A model generated the notes under the pieces. It saw only the letters and a program-made list of their open reading frames with translations. It had not been told where the DNA came from and searched no databases. The translations under genes were made by a program, and so were the position numbers. Source: JALOLG01 sp963722415 (lineage in GTDB: Bacteria > Actinomycetota > Acidimicrobiia > Acidimicrobiales > Ilumatobacteraceae). From it: 64,000 bases of DNA. The DNA is taken from assembly GCA_963722415.1 (NCBI GenBank), contig CAVRNI010000061.1:173431-237430 (forward strand), read 5' to 3'. Of the stretch, positions 1 through 11,060 are shown piece by piece (within the stretch, counting starts at the first letter, position 1; the number at the start of each line of letters is the position of its first letter).

Positions 1-119
1 CGGAGCACATCGAGCTCGGGTGTGACGCGCTGACAGTCCGCGCAACCTCGCAGGTGCGCTTCGCCGTCGGCCGTCGTCTCACCTTCGAGGTACGACCGCT
101 GGAAGTCGTCGCACGTCAT
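1..119 (-). CDS. Zinc-finger anti-sigma factor, N-terminal part (gene runs off the left edge)
   Basis: Only the first 39 or so codons are present. They begin MTCDDFQRSYLEGE and contain HLRGCADCQ, the H-x3-C-x2-C core of the ZAS-type anti-sigma domain that clamps a cognate ECF sigma factor. The ATG overlaps the stop codon of the upstream sigma gene (ATGA), so the two are translationally coupled and almost certainly cognate partners. Any membrane segment or sensor domain lies outside the window. The family call rests on the zinc motif and gene order. Confidence 0.75.
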   Translation of the reverse strand, partial: MTCDDFQRSYLEGETTADGEAHLRGCADCQRVTPELDVL

Positions 120-647
120 GCCGATTCCTCCCGCAGGTGCCCGAGCAGGTTGGCGAGTCGGCCGTACGCCCGGTGCGTCCGCGACTTCACGGTACCGACG
201 GGAACCCCGAGCTCGTCGGCCGTCTCCTGCATCGTCTGGCGCTTGTAGTGCAAGCGACTCGACGACCGCCCGCTCGCCGTCGGGCAGGCGGTCGATCATC
301 GACCGCACCTCCCACACCTGCCACAGGTCCTCGAACGTCGTGGGCAGGGCGACGATCTCGGCGTCGAGGCTGACCGTCGTGTGGCGCGACTCGCGCCGGT
401 ACAGATCGATCGCCGTCCGCCGCGTGATCGTGTACAGCCACCCCCCGATCTCGGTGTCGGGCTCGAGCCGCTCGGCGGCCTGCCAGGTCTTCAGGAACGT
501 GAGCTGCACAGCTTCCTCCGCCAGCGAGCGGTCACCAAGGGCCTTGTAGGCCACCGCGAACATGCGCTGGCCGTACTCGTCGTACAGACGACCAACCGCG
601 TCGGGGTCGCCGTTGCGGAGCCTGGCGACGAGCGAATGGGCCGACAT
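116..647 (-). CDS. ECF-family RNA polymerase sigma factor (frameshifted near 252)
   Basis: This is a sigma-70 family extracytoplasmic-function factor of about 177 residues. Region 2 is visible as VGRLYDEYGQRMFAVAYKAL followed by the acidic/aromatic stretch GWLYTITRRTAIDLYRRE. Region 4 is visible as HYKRQTMQETADELGVPVGT then VKSRTHRAYGRL, a standard sigma-4 helix-turn-helix. One extra base near 252 puts the two halves in different frames; removing it gives VVESLHYKRQTM. The frameshift resembles others in the window and is probably a sequence error. The gene ends in an ATGA overlap with an anti-sigma gene, which should control it. Confidence 0.85.
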
Positions 648-690
648 CTAGTGCAGATATACGTTCAGCCAGGGTCGAACGGTTCGCGGA

Positions 691-2850
691 TCACGTCGGG
701 ATCTCGAGCAATGCCGGCGCGATCGTCTCGTAGATCAGCTTGGCGCCCGGCTTGTACACGTGCACACCGTCCCACCGATGTCCGAGGTCGGTCGCGATCG
801 CCTCGTCGTTGCACCACGCCGTGGGCCCGGCGACGAATGTGACGTTGGCCGGGTCGGCACTGGCGACGCCTCGCATGAGCTCGTTGAGGTGGGCGACCCG
901 GGCGTCGTCACCGCGCTCGGGCAGCGCCGGGACACCAGCACCGTCGACGTCCTGAGGACGCATGCACGCCACCTCGAGCAAGGCGACCTTGGAGCCAGCG
1001 GCGAGCATCGCGTCGATGCCCGATCGGAGCTGCGTGGCGAAGAGCTGATCGAACTCGGGCGTGCCGAACACGTACGTGGTGTCATCGATCTCGACGTCGA
1101 ACACGTCCCACGCGCCGAGCACGACGAGTGCCACGTCGGCCTGGGCGGCGGCCGCCGCCCATTCCTGCTGCCAGCCCTCGCAGATCGAGAACGAGTTCGA
1201 GAATCCGTCGCGCGCGCTGAGCACACGACCCGAGTCGTGCACCCCGCAACCGTCGACGGACCCGTCGGTGATGACGAACGTGTCGCCGATCCCGTCGGGC
1301 AGGTTGATCGCCAGCGAGTGGGCCTGCGAATCGCCGACGATCGCGACGTGGCGCGGCAACACCGGTGCGGTCGCCGGGACGACCGGTTCGGCCAGGTCCT
1401 GATCGACGCCGGTGCCCAGCGTCTGTGCTGCCGGCTCCGTCTGCTCGTTCTGGTTGGCGTCCACGACCTGGCTCGTCGACCGCTGCTTCGGCCTGTCCGC
1501 GGCGTCGGTCGACAGCACGAACTCGGCGTCGTCACCGCCCTCGGCGGCGTCGAACTGCTCGACGTTCGAATAGAAGGCCAGCAGGCCGACGCAGAGCACT
1601 CCACCCAGGGCGAGGCGCGTCCATCGGCTCGGTTCCTGGCGCGACCACCAGAAGCCGAGGGCACCCTCACGGATCGGCGTCTCGATGAACTGGTAGCACA
1701 GCTCGGACGCGGCCGCAGTGACGACGAGCCCGAGCACGAACCGGCCGGCGGATCCCTCCGTCGCGCCGACGAACACGAAGATCGGCCAGTGCCAGAGGTA
1801 CAGCCCGTAGCTCCGACGACCGATCTCGACCAGCGGCGTCGTGGAGAACACCGCCCGCGCGCCGTGCGCGGCCGGGTGCACGACCGTCAGCACCGCCACC
1901 AGCGACAACACCGACACGAGCGGCAGCAGCCACTGGTACACGTAGCCGTCGGTGATCGTCGCCACACCGAAGATGCAGACGAGCATCCCGATCGCGACGC
2001 CGCATGCGACGTCGAGTTGGCGTCCCGGGACGTGCTGGGCCGCAATGGGCGTACGCCACGGTCGCCACACGAACGCGGCCGCCGCCCCGAGCAGCAGTCC
2101 GGTCGAGCGGGTGAACGTCGACAGGTACATGAAGTTCGTGCGATCCGATCCCCCGACACACCCAGCGGGCCGCCGATCAACGACGGGCCACCGGAGTGGA
2201 GCCAGAACGTGAACGTCATGATCGCGACCGCGAGGCCGACCAGCCAGCCGGCACATTGCGTCGGGGTGAGCCGCCGGCGTGTCAGCAGCACGAACGCGAA
2301 CGGCCAGATCAGGTACCACTGCTCCTCGACGGCGAGGCTCCACAGGTGCCGGAGCAGCGGTGGATCGCCCGCCGCGAAGTAGGGCACGTCGCCAAGGACC
2401 TGGCCCCAGTTGGCGACGTAGAACATCGACCACGGCAGGTCGCGTCGCATCTGGGAGAGCTGCTCGTCGGACCCGAACACGGCCGTCCACGTCGCCACCG
2501 TGACGAGCACGGCACCGAGTGCCGGCAGCAACCGGCGCGCCCGGCGCGACCCAGAACTGGCGCAGCGCGATCCGCCCGGTTCGCTCGCGCTCCTCGATCA
2601 GGAGGGACGTGATCAGGAAGCCGGAGACCACGAAGAAGACCTCGACGCCGAAGAAGCCACCGTGCATCCAGCCGAACCCGGCGTGGTAGCAGATGACGGC
2701 GATCACCGAGATCGCGCGGAGGCCGTCGAGCCCCGGCTGGTAGCCCATCGACGGTGTCGATGGCCGGGACGCCGCGCGTGGCCGCGAGCTCGCCGTCCGC
2801 TCCAACGCGTCAAGGCGTCGCAGGGCGGGCGTGTCGACGGTCGCGGTCAT
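691..2850 (-). CDS. Acyltransferase-3 family membrane protein with C-terminal SGNH domain
   Basis: About 719 residues. The N-terminal part (from LDGLRAISVIAVICYHAGFG) is an integral-membrane acyltransferase_3/OafA-type domain that O-acylates surface glycans or peptidoglycan. It has many hydrophobic helices and the motif HLWSLAVEEQWYLIWP. After a spacer rich in D/E/Q, the last ~200 residues form an SGNH-hydrolase-like domain with GDSQAHS as block I and RWDGVHV carrying the catalytic Asp-His pair. Two frameshifts, near 2550 and in a C5 run near 2153, put the middle third in another frame; the flanking parts are collinear with the family. I chose the ATG at 2850 because residues upstream of it look like non-coding frame. 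The gene precedes the sigma gene by 43 bases. Confidence 0.8.
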   Translation of the reverse strand: MTATVDTPALRRLDALERTASSRPRAASRPSTPSMGYQPGLDGLRAISVIAVICYHAGFGWMHGGFFGVEVFFVVSGFLITSLLIEERERTGRIALRQFWVAPGAPVAAGTRCRARHGGDVDGRVRVRRAALPDATRPAVVDVLRRQLGPGPWRRALLRGGRSTAAPAPVEPRRRGAVVPDLAVRVRAADTPAAHPDAMCRLAGRPRGRDHDVHVLAPLRWPVVDRRPAGCVGGSDRTNFMYLSTFTRSTGLLLGAAAAFVWRPWRTPIAAQHVPGRQLDVACGVAIGMLVCIFGVATITDGYVYQWLLPLVSVLSLVAVLTVVHPAAHGARAVFSTTPLVEIGRRSYGLYLWHWPIFVFVGATEGSAGRFVLGLVVTAAASELCYQFIETPIREGALGFWWSRQEPSRWTRLALGGVLCVGLLAFYSNVEQFDAAEGGDDAEFVLSTDAADRPKQRSTSQVVDANQNEQTEPAAQTLGTGVDQDLAEPVVPATAPVLPRHVAIVGDSQAHSLAINLPDGIGDTFVITDGSVDGCGVHDSGRVLSARDGFSNSFSICEGWQQEWAAAAAQADVALVVLGAWDVFDVEIDDTTYVFGTPEFDQLFATQLRSGIDAMLAAGSKVALLEVACMRPQDVDGAGVPALPERGDDARVAHLNELMRGVASADPANVTFVAGPTAWCNDEAIATDLGHRWDGVHVYKPGAKLIYETIAPALLEIPT

Positions 2851-2941
2851 CGCGCTCCACCCCGACCCGAAGGTCCGGACTCGGCTGGGCCTCCGGTCAA
2901 CACGAGCCACCAGCTTACGGCCCCGACCAGCGACCCCGGGT

Positions 2942-4389
2942 TCATGCGCCAACCTGCTCAGGACCGAACCCGTCGTTCAGAGGTGAACCCCGGTTCGGCG
3001 GCGGCGGCGAGCCGCTTCGCCGCCGCTCAGCGTCTACGACGGTGCCGGACTTGGTGGTCTCGACGGTCCAACCGTCGGCTTGAGCTCGTCGCGGAGGGCG
3101 TCGGCGACGGCGAAGTCCTTGGCCGCCCGGGCGGCATCGAGCGCAGCGGCCTTGTCGGCGACCTCGGGCGGCACATCGGCGGGCGGCCGCAGCACCAGAC
3201 CGAACGCGGTCGCGATCTCGTGGGCCGCGGCGGCGAGCGCCGGTGCGGTGTCGTCGCCGACGTCGAGCGCGGCGTTCGCCCGACGGACGGTGTCGAACAG
3301 CAGCGCGGTCGCCTTCGGAGCGTCGAGGTCGTCGTCCATCGCGGCGCGGAACGCGTCGAGCACATCCGGGATCCGGTGCCGCCGCCGGGAGGCCGCTCGT
3401 CCGCGCGGCGAAGGAATCGAGGCCCGCCAGTGCGTTGACCGCGGCGTCGATCGTGTCGCCGGTGATCGTGATCTGGCTGCGGTAGTGCGCCTGGAGCAGC
3501 ACCATCCGATAGGCGCGCGGGTCGTACTGGTCGATCAGGTCGAGCAGGTTCGACACGTTGCCGAGGCTCTTCGACATCTTCTCGCCCTCGGCGTCGACGA
3601 TGAAGCCGTGGTGCATCCAGTGGTTGGCGAAGCGCTTGCCGAGGGCGACCGCCTGGGCGCGCTCGTTCTCGTGGTGCGGGAAGCGCAGGTCCTGGCCACC
3701 GCAGTGCAGGTCGAACCCCTCGCCCAGCAGGTCGAGGGCTCATCACGACGCACTCGCTGTGCCAGCCGGGCCGGCCCTCGCCCCATGGTGACGGCCACGC
3801 CGGCTCGCCGGGCTTCGACAGCTTCCAGAGCGCGAAGTCGGCGGGATGATGCTTCTGGTCGGCGCCGTAGATCTCGCGCTCGCCGCCGCCGGCGAGCATG
3901 TCGTCGAGCGACTGGTGGGCCAGCAGCCCGTAGTCCTCGACCGACTCCACCGAGAGGTAGACGCCGTCGTCGGTGATGTAGGCCCGCCCGATGTCGACCA
4001 GCTGGCCGATCATCTCGACCATCTCCTCGACGTAGTCGGTGGCGTGGGGGATGTCGGTCGGTCGCTCGAAGCTGATCGCGTCCATCGCCTTCCACCACAC
4101 CGCTTCGCACTTGGTCGCGATGTCCTGCCACGGACGTTCCTCGCGGGCCGCGCGGTTGATGATCTGGTCGTCGATGTCGGTCACGTTCGAGACCAGGCGC
4201 ACGTCGAGGCCGGACCACTCGAGGTACCGGCGCAGGATGTCGTAGGCGAGCGTCGCCCGTCCGTGCCCGATGTGGGGCGGCCCGTACACCGTCGGCCCGC
4301 AGAGGTAGATCGACACCTTCCCGGGGTCGCGGATCGCGAGCTCGCGCACCTCGTCGCGTGGCGGTGTCGTAGAGGCGCAGCACGGACAT
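2942..4389 (-). CDS. cysS: Cysteinyl-tRNA synthetase
   Basis: Class I aminoacyl-tRNA synthetase charging tRNA-Cys in the cytoplasm. The start is MSVLRLYDTATR; then come the Zn-binding YLCGPTVYG, the HIGH signature PPHIGHGR, the Zn ligands GWHSECVVM and GGQDLRFPHHENE, and the KMSKS loop GEKMSKSLGN. The C-terminal helical anticodon region begins around FRAAMDDDLDAPKA. Length after repair is about 480 residues, normal for CysS. Four indels break the frame: near 4360, 3739 (ATGAGCC for ATGGCC), 3372 (GATCCCG for GATCCG) and 3080. The homologue MshC is excluded by the intact C-terminal region and overall length. An essential gene broken four times argues for sequencing error. Confidence 0.93.
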
Positions 4390-4407
4390 CAGACTACGGT
4401 CAGAACG

Positions 4408-5324
4408 GTGGCTGACGAAGCGGCTCCAGACGAACTGCCCGAGCAAGTCGAGAGCACGAGCGACGACCCGGGGGGATGCCGTACGACGACGACCTCGGCG
4501 CGGATGCCGCGCCCCCGACCACGCGTGGCGGACCTGCCTACGACTCGGCCAAGTCGCTGACGGATCGCAACATCGCATACCCGGACGAGGCGCCGATCGG
4601 GATGCAGGAGCTGCGCCAATACGTGCGATCGCGTTGGGGCGGAGCCGACCTCGGCATCCTCGCCAAGCCGCCGCGGGCGGTGCGTGCCGGTGACACCCCG
4701 AGCCTGCACAACTGGGGCATCGCGTGGGACTGGCGGTGGCAGGATCCCGGTCCCGGCCGTCCGGTCGCCGACGTCGTGATCGAGTTCTGCACCACCAACG
4801 CCGACGTCCTCGGGATCCAGGCGGTACACGACTACCAGGGCACGCGCTTTTGGAAGTCGAACGCCGGCTGGCGCCCGGGTACGCCGAATCCCAAGACCGG
4901 TATGGGCCAGCCATGGGCACAGTGGTTGCACATCGAGCGGACCTGGCAGGCGGCCAACCTGGCGACGTCGATCGACGCGCTGGTCGGAGGCGACGGTGCC
5001 GGCGCGCCGGCCGACACTGGCCCGCTGCAGGTGCCGGCGTCGCCGCCCGACGCCGGGCCGGAGCAGACGATCCTGCCCTCCGGACCGCTCCGGCGCGGCA
5101 GCGCCGGCGCCGATGTCGGGCGGCTGCAGGATTTCCTGCGCCTGTTCGGCTTCGCCGACTTCTCGCGCAGCGATGGCGTCTTCGGCCCGCGCACCGAGGC
5201 GGCAGTGATCAAAGCCCAGCAGGCGCTCACCGAGAAGTCCTTGTACACGGCCGAGATCGACGGCATCTGGGGTCCGAAGACGCACGCCGCGGCGACCCAG
5301 ATGCTGGCCGACCTCGGCCGCTGA
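4408..5324 (+). CDS. Peptidoglycan-binding-domain protein, probable cell-wall hydrolase
   Basis: The C-terminal ~75 residues are a PG_binding_1 domain (LRRGSAGADVGRLQDFLR, then SDGVFGPRTEAAV and a second DGIWGPKTHAAA half). The N-terminal ~150 residues contain SLHNWGIAWDWRWQ, reminiscent of M15-type D,D-peptidases where His and Asp bind zinc, but I cannot confirm the full metal site. No signal peptide is obvious. The likely start is the GTG at 4408 followed by a one-base slip in a G6 run (4471-4476). Alternatively translation starts at the ATG at 4476, giving 282 residues without any frameshift. It diverges from cysS with an 18-base gap, so the promoters overlap. Confidence 0.6.
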
Positions 5325-5405
5325 CCCGGACTGCATCGACGCCGTGACTGCTCGGAAGCCAACAGCCAGGACCGCGCCCGGCCTCATCCCGTAGCCTGGG
5401 CGGCC

Positions 5406-7968
5406 ATGGCGAACGTCCCCGAGAAGCCGACGCTCGACGGCATCGAGGCGCACTGGATCGAGCGGTGGCGGGCCGACGACATCTACCGCTTCGACGCGTC
5501 GGCACCCGCGCCGAGGTGTTCGCCATCGACACGCCACCGCCGACCGTGAGCGGGTCGCTGCACATGGGCCACGTGTTCAGCTACACCCACACCGACATCG
5601 TCGCCCGGTTCCAGAGGATGAGCGGCAAGGCCGTCTTCTACCCGATCGGGTGGGACGACAACGGGCTGCCCACCGAGCGACGGGTGCAGAACTACTACGG
5701 GGTGCGCTGCGACCCGGCGCAGCAATATGTCGAGGGCTTCGAACCACCGTTCCGCGGTGACGTCGCCAAGGACCACCGGCCGGTGCCGATCTCACGGCCG
5801 AACTTCATCGAGCTCTGCGACGAGCTGGTCGCGATCGACGAGCAGATCTTCGAGGCCGTGCTCCGCCGGCTCGGACTGTCGTACGACTGGTCGTACCTGT
5901 ACGCGACGATCGACGAACGATCCCGGCGAGCGAGCCAGCGCGCGTTCCTGCGCAACCTCCGGCGCGGCGAGGCCTACCTGCAGGAAGCGCCGACGCTGTG
6001 GGACATCGACGACCGGACGGCGGTCGCCCAGGCCGAGATCGAGGACCGCGAACGGCCCGGCACGTACCACAAGCTCGCCGTTCCACCGCACCGACGGCGC
6101 GGGCGACGTCGAGATCGACACCACCCGCCCCGAGTTGGTGGCCGCATGCGTCGCCCTCGTCGCCCACCCCGACGACGAGCGGTACCAGCCGTTGTTCGGC
6201 TCGACGGTGCGCACCCCGCTGTACGGCGTCGAGGTCCCGGTCGTCGCCCACGAGCTGGCGCAGCCCGACAAGGGCACGGGCATCGCCATGATCTGCACGT
6301 TCGGCGACACCACCGACGTCACGTGGTGGCGCGAGCTGGCGCTCGAGATGCGGCCGATCATCGGGCGCGACGGCCGGATCCTGCCGACCCCACCGCCCGG
6401 CGTCGCGGCCGAGCCGTACGCCGCGATCGCCGGGTTGACCGTCGCCCAGGCGCAGAAGCAGGTCGTCGAGCAGTTGACGGCGTCCGGTGAAACGCTCGGC
6501 GAGCCGCGCTCGATCACCCACGCGGTGAAGTTCTACGAACGCGGCAGCCGGCCGTTGGAGATCGTCACCAGTCGTCAGTGGTACATCCGCAACGGTGGCC
6601 GCGACCCCGAGCTCCGCGCCGCGCTCGTGAAACGCGGTGGCGAGGTCACGTGGCACCCGGCGCACATGCAGCACCGCTACGACAACTGGGTCGAGGGCCT
6701 CAACGGCGACTGGCTGATCAGCCGTCAGCGCTTCTTCGGTGTGCCGATCCCGGTCTGGTACCGCCTCGACGACGCCGGCGAGCCCGACTACGACGAACCA
6801 CTCGTGCCCGACGAGTCGCAGCTGCCGATCGATCCGTCGACCGATGTGCCGCACGGGTACACGGCCGACCAGCGCGGCCAGCCGGGCGGCTTCATGGGCG
6901 ACCCCGACGTGTTCGACACGTGGGCGACGTCGTCGCTGACGCCCCAGATCGCCGGCAGGTGGGAGGAGGATCCCGACGCTGTTCGCCCGCGTGTTCCCCA
7001 TGGACATGCGACCGCAGGCGCACGACATCATCCGCACCTGGTTGTTCGCCACGGTCGTGCGCAGTCATTTCGAGTTCGGCGGGGCGCCATGGCGACACGC
7101 CACGATCTCCGGCTGGATCCTCGACCCCGACCGCAAGAAGATGTCGAAGTCGAAGGGCAACGTCATCACACCGATGGGCTTGTTCGACCAGTACGGCACC
7201 GATGCCGTCCGTTACTGGTCGGCGCTCGGCGCGACCGGGCGTCGACACCGCGTTCAGCGAGGATCAGATGAAGGTCGGGCGCAAGCTCGCCAACAAGCTG
7301 CTCAACGTCACCAAGTTCGTGCTCGGCTTCGCGGCGGTCGAGGGCGTCGATGGCGACATCGCACCGACCGAACGCCGTCGATCAGTCGATGCTCGCCAAG
7401 CTCGACATCCTGATCGCCGAGGCCACGACGGCGTTCGACGTGTTCGACTACGCACGCGCGCTCGAGCGCACCGAGTCGTTCTTCTGGTGGTTCTGCGACG
7501 ACTACGTCGAGCTCGTGAAGGGCCGCGCCTACGGGTCGCACGGCGACGCAGCTGCGACGTCGGCGCGGGTGGCGTTGGGCACCGCGCTCGACGTCGTGCA
7601 GCGGCTGCTCGCGCCGATCATGCCGTTCGCCGTCGAGGAGGCGTGGAGCTGGTGGCACGACACGAGCGTGCACCGCGGCCGCCTGGCCGGCACCGCTCGG
7701 GGCCGGCGGCGATCCCGAGCTGCTCGACCCCGTGGCCGAGGTCCTCAGTGAGGTGCGCCGGGCCAAGACCGAGGCCAAGCAGAGCCAGCGCGCCGAGGTC
7801 GCCGAGCTGCGCGTGTGGGCGCCCGCCGGGCTGCACGCCGCGATCGATGCCGGGCGGGGCGACCTCGCCGACGCCGGCTCGATCCTCGAGATCACCGTGC
7901 ACGATGGCGAGCAACTTCGCTGCGAGGTCGTCCTGGCGCCCTCGACACGCGACGAGGCATCCGGGTAG
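5406..7968 (+). CDS. valS: Valyl-tRNA synthetase
   Basis: Class I synthetase for tRNA-Val, about 854 residues and thus the short bacterial form. Order of landmarks: MANVPEKPTLDGIEAHW, the HIGH-type SGSLHMGHVFSYTHTD, GWDDNGLPTERRVQNYYGV, the CP1 editing domain (IDTTRPELVAACVALVAHPD and TDVTWW), WLISRQRFFGVPIPVWY, DTWATSSLTPQI, and the KMSKS loop DRKKMSKSKGN. The anticodon-binding helices follow (LANKLLNVTKFVLGF, then APIMPFAVEEAWSWW). Six indels split it: near 5508, 6084, 6972 (GATCCCG), 7238 (CCGGGC), 7372 and 7689. Every fragment is in collinear order, so I treat it as one functional gene with sequence errors. Confidence 0.93.
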
Positions 7969-7980
7969 CGTCTACGCCTT

Positions 7981-8658
7981 ATGCACACCAGGTTGGGTTG
8001 TGGTGTGACGCTTTCGGTCGTCGCCGTGCTGCTTTCAGGGTCGGCCGTCTACGGCGGCACCGATCCCACCTCGACGACCACCACCACGACGACCACGGTC
8101 GCGCCGGCTTCGGCCGGTGGGATCCCGGGTCCGGCCACGGTGTCGGGGACGGTGGTGCCGACCCGCGGCACGGCGATCCAGGTCACGCCGACGATCCCGG
8201 CACCGGCGACGACCACGACCACCACGACGATCCCACCGCCGACCGACGAGCTGCCCACCAACTCGGGTGAGGGACGCCGGGCGGTCTATTCGAAGTCGCG
8301 GCAGCGGACGTGGACCGTCGAGGCCGACGGCACGGTGTCGCGGACGTACCTGGTGTCGGGACGGCTCACGTGGAACCAACCGAGCCCCGGCACGTACCAC
8401 GTGTTCTCGCGCTCGAGCTTCACGTGCAACATCAAGAACCCGTCGATCTGCTGGCGGATGATGGTGCGCTTCACCGTCGGCCCCGACGGCGACAACATCG
8501 GCTTCCACGAGATCCCCCAGGTCAACGGCAAGCCGATCCAGTCCGAGGCGCAACTCGGACAGCCGCTCTCGGGCGGCTGCGTGCGCCAGGCGACCCCCGA
8601 CGCCGAACACATGTGGGCGTGGGCGCCCGTCGGCACCACGGTCGTCGTCCTGCCCTGA
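7981..8658 (+). CDS. L,D-transpeptidase (YkuD fold), secreted
   Basis: A 225-residue exported protein. The signal peptide is GVTLSVVAVLLSGSAVYG, followed by a long Thr/Pro-rich linker (several runs of Thr encoded by acc/acg) spanning residues ~30-90 that probably crosses the peptidoglycan. The catalytic domain has GFHEIP with the conserved His and LSGGCVRQ with the nucleophilic Cys of L,D-transpeptidases. These enzymes make 3-3 cross-links or anchor proteins to peptidoglycan, consistent with the LCP ligase just downstream. The ATG lies 12 bases after the valS stop. The Thr linker is low complexity but in frame. Confidence 0.82.
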   Translation: MHTRLGCGVTLSVVAVLLSGSAVYGGTDPTSTTTTTTTTVAPASAGGIPGPATVSGTVVPTRGTAIQVTPTIPAPATTTTTTTIPPPTDELPTNSGEGRRAVYSKSRQRTWTVEADGTVSRTYLVSGRLTWNQPSPGTYHVFSRSSFTCNIKNPSICWRMMVRFTVGPDGDNIGFHEIPQVNGKPIQSEAQLGQPLSGGCVRQATPDAEHMWAWAPVGTTVVVLP

Positions 8659-8706
8659 CCGGCCCGCGGAAGTCGCAGCGGACGGTCAAAGTAGTCTGGC
8701 CGTCAG

Positions 8707-10044
8707 ATGCCGTCCGAACCCCCCGTTCCTTCCGGGCCGCAGTCTCCTGGGGCATCGACACCACCGTCGCCACCGCGGCCGGTCACTCGCCGCCGCACGT
8801 GGCCGCAGCGGCTGACGATCGCGCTCATCGTGCTCACGTCGCTCGGCTGCTTCGGCGCCGCCGCCGCGCTCGGCGCCGGACAATGGGTCGTCTCCGACCG
8901 CAACCTCGTCGTGCTCGGCGAGGAGGAGCGCGACCGTGCGGCGACGCACGCCTGACGTCATCCTTCCCGGCGAGACCAGCCCGCCGCCCGAACCCGAAGC
9001 GCCGGAGACCACGACGGAGGACACGTTCCCGGCTGCCGATCCGGAGGCCCAGAACTTCCTCATCACGGGCGCCGACAACAACTCCTGCGTCGATCCCGAC
9101 TCGCCGTACGCCGGCGCGTTCGGCGACCGCACGAACTTCGGCGAACGCAGCGACACGATCATGGTGTGGCGGGTCGATCCCGTCGACCGATCAGGTCGCC
9201 GTGCTGTCGTTCCCCCGCGACCTGTATGTCACGGTCGACGGTGGGAGCAAGGCGCGGATCAACTCCGCCTACCGCCGCGACGACCCCTCGCGGTTGCAGG
9301 ACACGATCTTCCTGAACTTCCAGATCCCGATCGACCACTACATCCAGGTCGACTTCTGCGCGTTCAAGCGCCTCGTCGACGGCGTGGGGGGCGTCAAGGT
9401 GCCGTTCGAGTACCCGGCGCGCGACACGAACACCGGCCTCGACGTGCCCGCCTCCGGTGGCGAGTGCTTCGAGTTCGACGGCGACCACGCGCTCGCCTAC
9501 GTCCGTTCGCGCCACTACGAGTACCTCGTCGACGGCGAATGGAAGACCGACGGCACCTCCGACTTCGGTCGCATCTCGCGCCAGCAGGATTTCCTGCGCC
9601 GCACCGTCGCCAGCCTGCTCGGTCGTGGCCCGTTCTCGCCGAGCGTGGCGACCGCCCTGCTCCAGACCAACCGCCAATACCTCACGATCGACACCGAGCT
9701 CACACTCGGCCGGATGCTCGAGTTCGCAGGCGTGCTGCGCTCGCTCGACCCGAACGCGATCGCGTCGTACCAGATCGAGTCGACCTCGCAGAACGTGTCC
9801 GGCCAGTCGGTGCAGATCCCGCAGACCAAGGGCGAGAACATGCAGGCGATCCTCGCCATCTTCCGCGGCGAGGCCCCACTCGCCGCGGCGCCCGATCAGA
9901 TCTTCGAGTCGACGACGAGCGCGGCGGCGCTGCCGGGTGTGACGACGGGCGAGTCGGCACCGCCCACGGCGACGACGGCAGCCGGCGGTCGGGCCGGAGG
10001 AGAACACGCTCGGGATCTCGCCGCCGCGCGACATCACCTGCTGA
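8707..10044 (+). CDS. LytR-CpsA-Psr (LCP) family cell-wall glycopolymer ligase
   Basis: A membrane-anchored LCP protein of about 445 residues after repair. It has a Pro-rich cytoplasmic N-terminus, one transmembrane helix (LTIALIVLTSLGCFGAAAAL), an acidic Pro/Thr linker and the LCP core. The core includes NFLITGADNN, RSDTIMVWRVDP, VAVLSFPRDLYV, RINSAYRRD, VDGVGGVKVPF and ALAYVRSRHYEY, whose Arg/Asp residues bind polyprenyl-pyrophosphate. LCP enzymes transfer teichoic-acid-like or arabinogalactan-like polymers to peptidoglycan. Three +1 insertions break it: near 8946, 9180 (GATCCCG) and 9991 (CGGGCC). With the last one removed, the protein ends NTLGISPPRDITC and stops at 10042-10044. It converges on the VWA gene with a 25-base gap. 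Confidence 0.87.
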
Positions 10045-10069
10045 GCGACCGAGCGACCGACGTCGATCG

Positions 10070-11060
10070 TCACTCGTCGAGCGCACGACGCGAGGGCGTC
10101 GGCGACCGATGCCGGACCGGCGACGGTGACCATGCCGGGCCCCGACCTGCGACGCCAGCTCCTCGGCCTCGCCGCTGTCGCCGTCAGGGGCGACGATCAC
10201 GAGCTCGTCGAGCGCCGCCGCCGCACCGACCACGTCACCGGGCTCGGTGGCCCGGCAATCCGACAGCAACACGGTGATGCGGCGACCGGCCGGCGACCGC
10301 GCCAGCTGTTCGCCCGCCGAACGCAGCGCTCCCGCGAGGTCGGTCGTCCCGAAGCCGCGGAGCGCGAGCACGGCGTCGACGACCTGTTCGACCGGACCGC
10401 TGTGCGGTCCTGCGACTTGGCGGCGATCACGTCCTTGCCGAACGACAGCACCGAGTAGTCAGACGGGGCGCGCCACGAGACGGCCGCCGCCGCCACCGCC
10501 GACGTGGCGAGCGGCCGACCCTCCATCGAGCCGCTGCGATCGACGAGCAGGCAGATCGCCGTCGCCGGTGTCGACCACGCCCGAACCCGCAGGCGGTCCG
10601 GATCGACGGCCTCACCGGCCGCACGCGCGGCGGCGATCACGTCGAGGCTGGCGTCGAGATCGAGGTCACCCCGATCGGGCCGGTACGGCAACTCGGCCAA
10701 GCGACCCGTCCCCCGTGGCTTCGTCGGGCCGCGGCGGGCGATGTCGAGGTACAGGCGTCCGGCGATCCGCTTCGCCAACTCGCGGAGCCTGGGGTCGGTC
10801 GCGCCGGTGAGATCGGCCAGCATCGCCAGCACGTCGTCGGGATCGTCGGCCATCGCCTCGTCGACGGCCGCCTCGTCGAGCTCGCCGACATCGGGCGAGA
10901 TCTGCTCGAAGCGTGGGTTGCGGGCGAGCTCGCGGCGCGACGTCGTCCGCTTGCGCGCCTGCTCCACGGCTTCGTCAGCGTCGTCGCCCTCCTTCGTCGG
11001 CGGCGACTTCAGCGAGAGCTGGTGGCCCCAGTCGGGGCGCCAGCTTTCCCTCGCCATCAC
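10070..11060 (-). CDS. VWA-domain protein, MoxR partner (chelatase-like)
   Basis: About 330 residues. A charged N-terminal region (SRRELARNPRFEQISPDVGE, LDIARRGPTKPRGTG) leads into a von Willebrand A domain with the MIDAS motif CLLVDRSGSMEG (DxSxS). Then come SDYSVLSFGKDV, ALRGFGTTDLAGALR (the MIDAS Thr) and VLLSDCRATEPGD. Such proteins pair with MoxR AAA+ ATPases to remodel or insert metals into client complexes. Three indels lie near 10402, 10138 and 10084; correcting them gives a C-terminus ending ALASALDE with its stop at 10070-10072, just clear of the LCP gene. The start (GTG 11060 or ATG 11057) overlaps the upstream MoxR stop in a TGATG junction. The client is unknown. Confidence 0.8.

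Noticed and set aside
691..2850. Programmed frameshifting in the acyltransferase gene
   Set aside because: One break is in a C5 run, the other at GTCGCGCC, without slippery-site plus pseudoknot context; sequencing error is simpler.
5406..7968. valS as a pseudogene
   Set aside because: All fragments are collinear with intact catalytic motifs; the breaks match the error contexts seen across the window.
8050..8260. Thr-codon repeats in the L,D-transpeptidase as a possible mobile or CRISPR-like repeat
   Set aside because: Irregular acc/acg codons in frame, forming an ordinary Thr/Pro wall-spanning linker.
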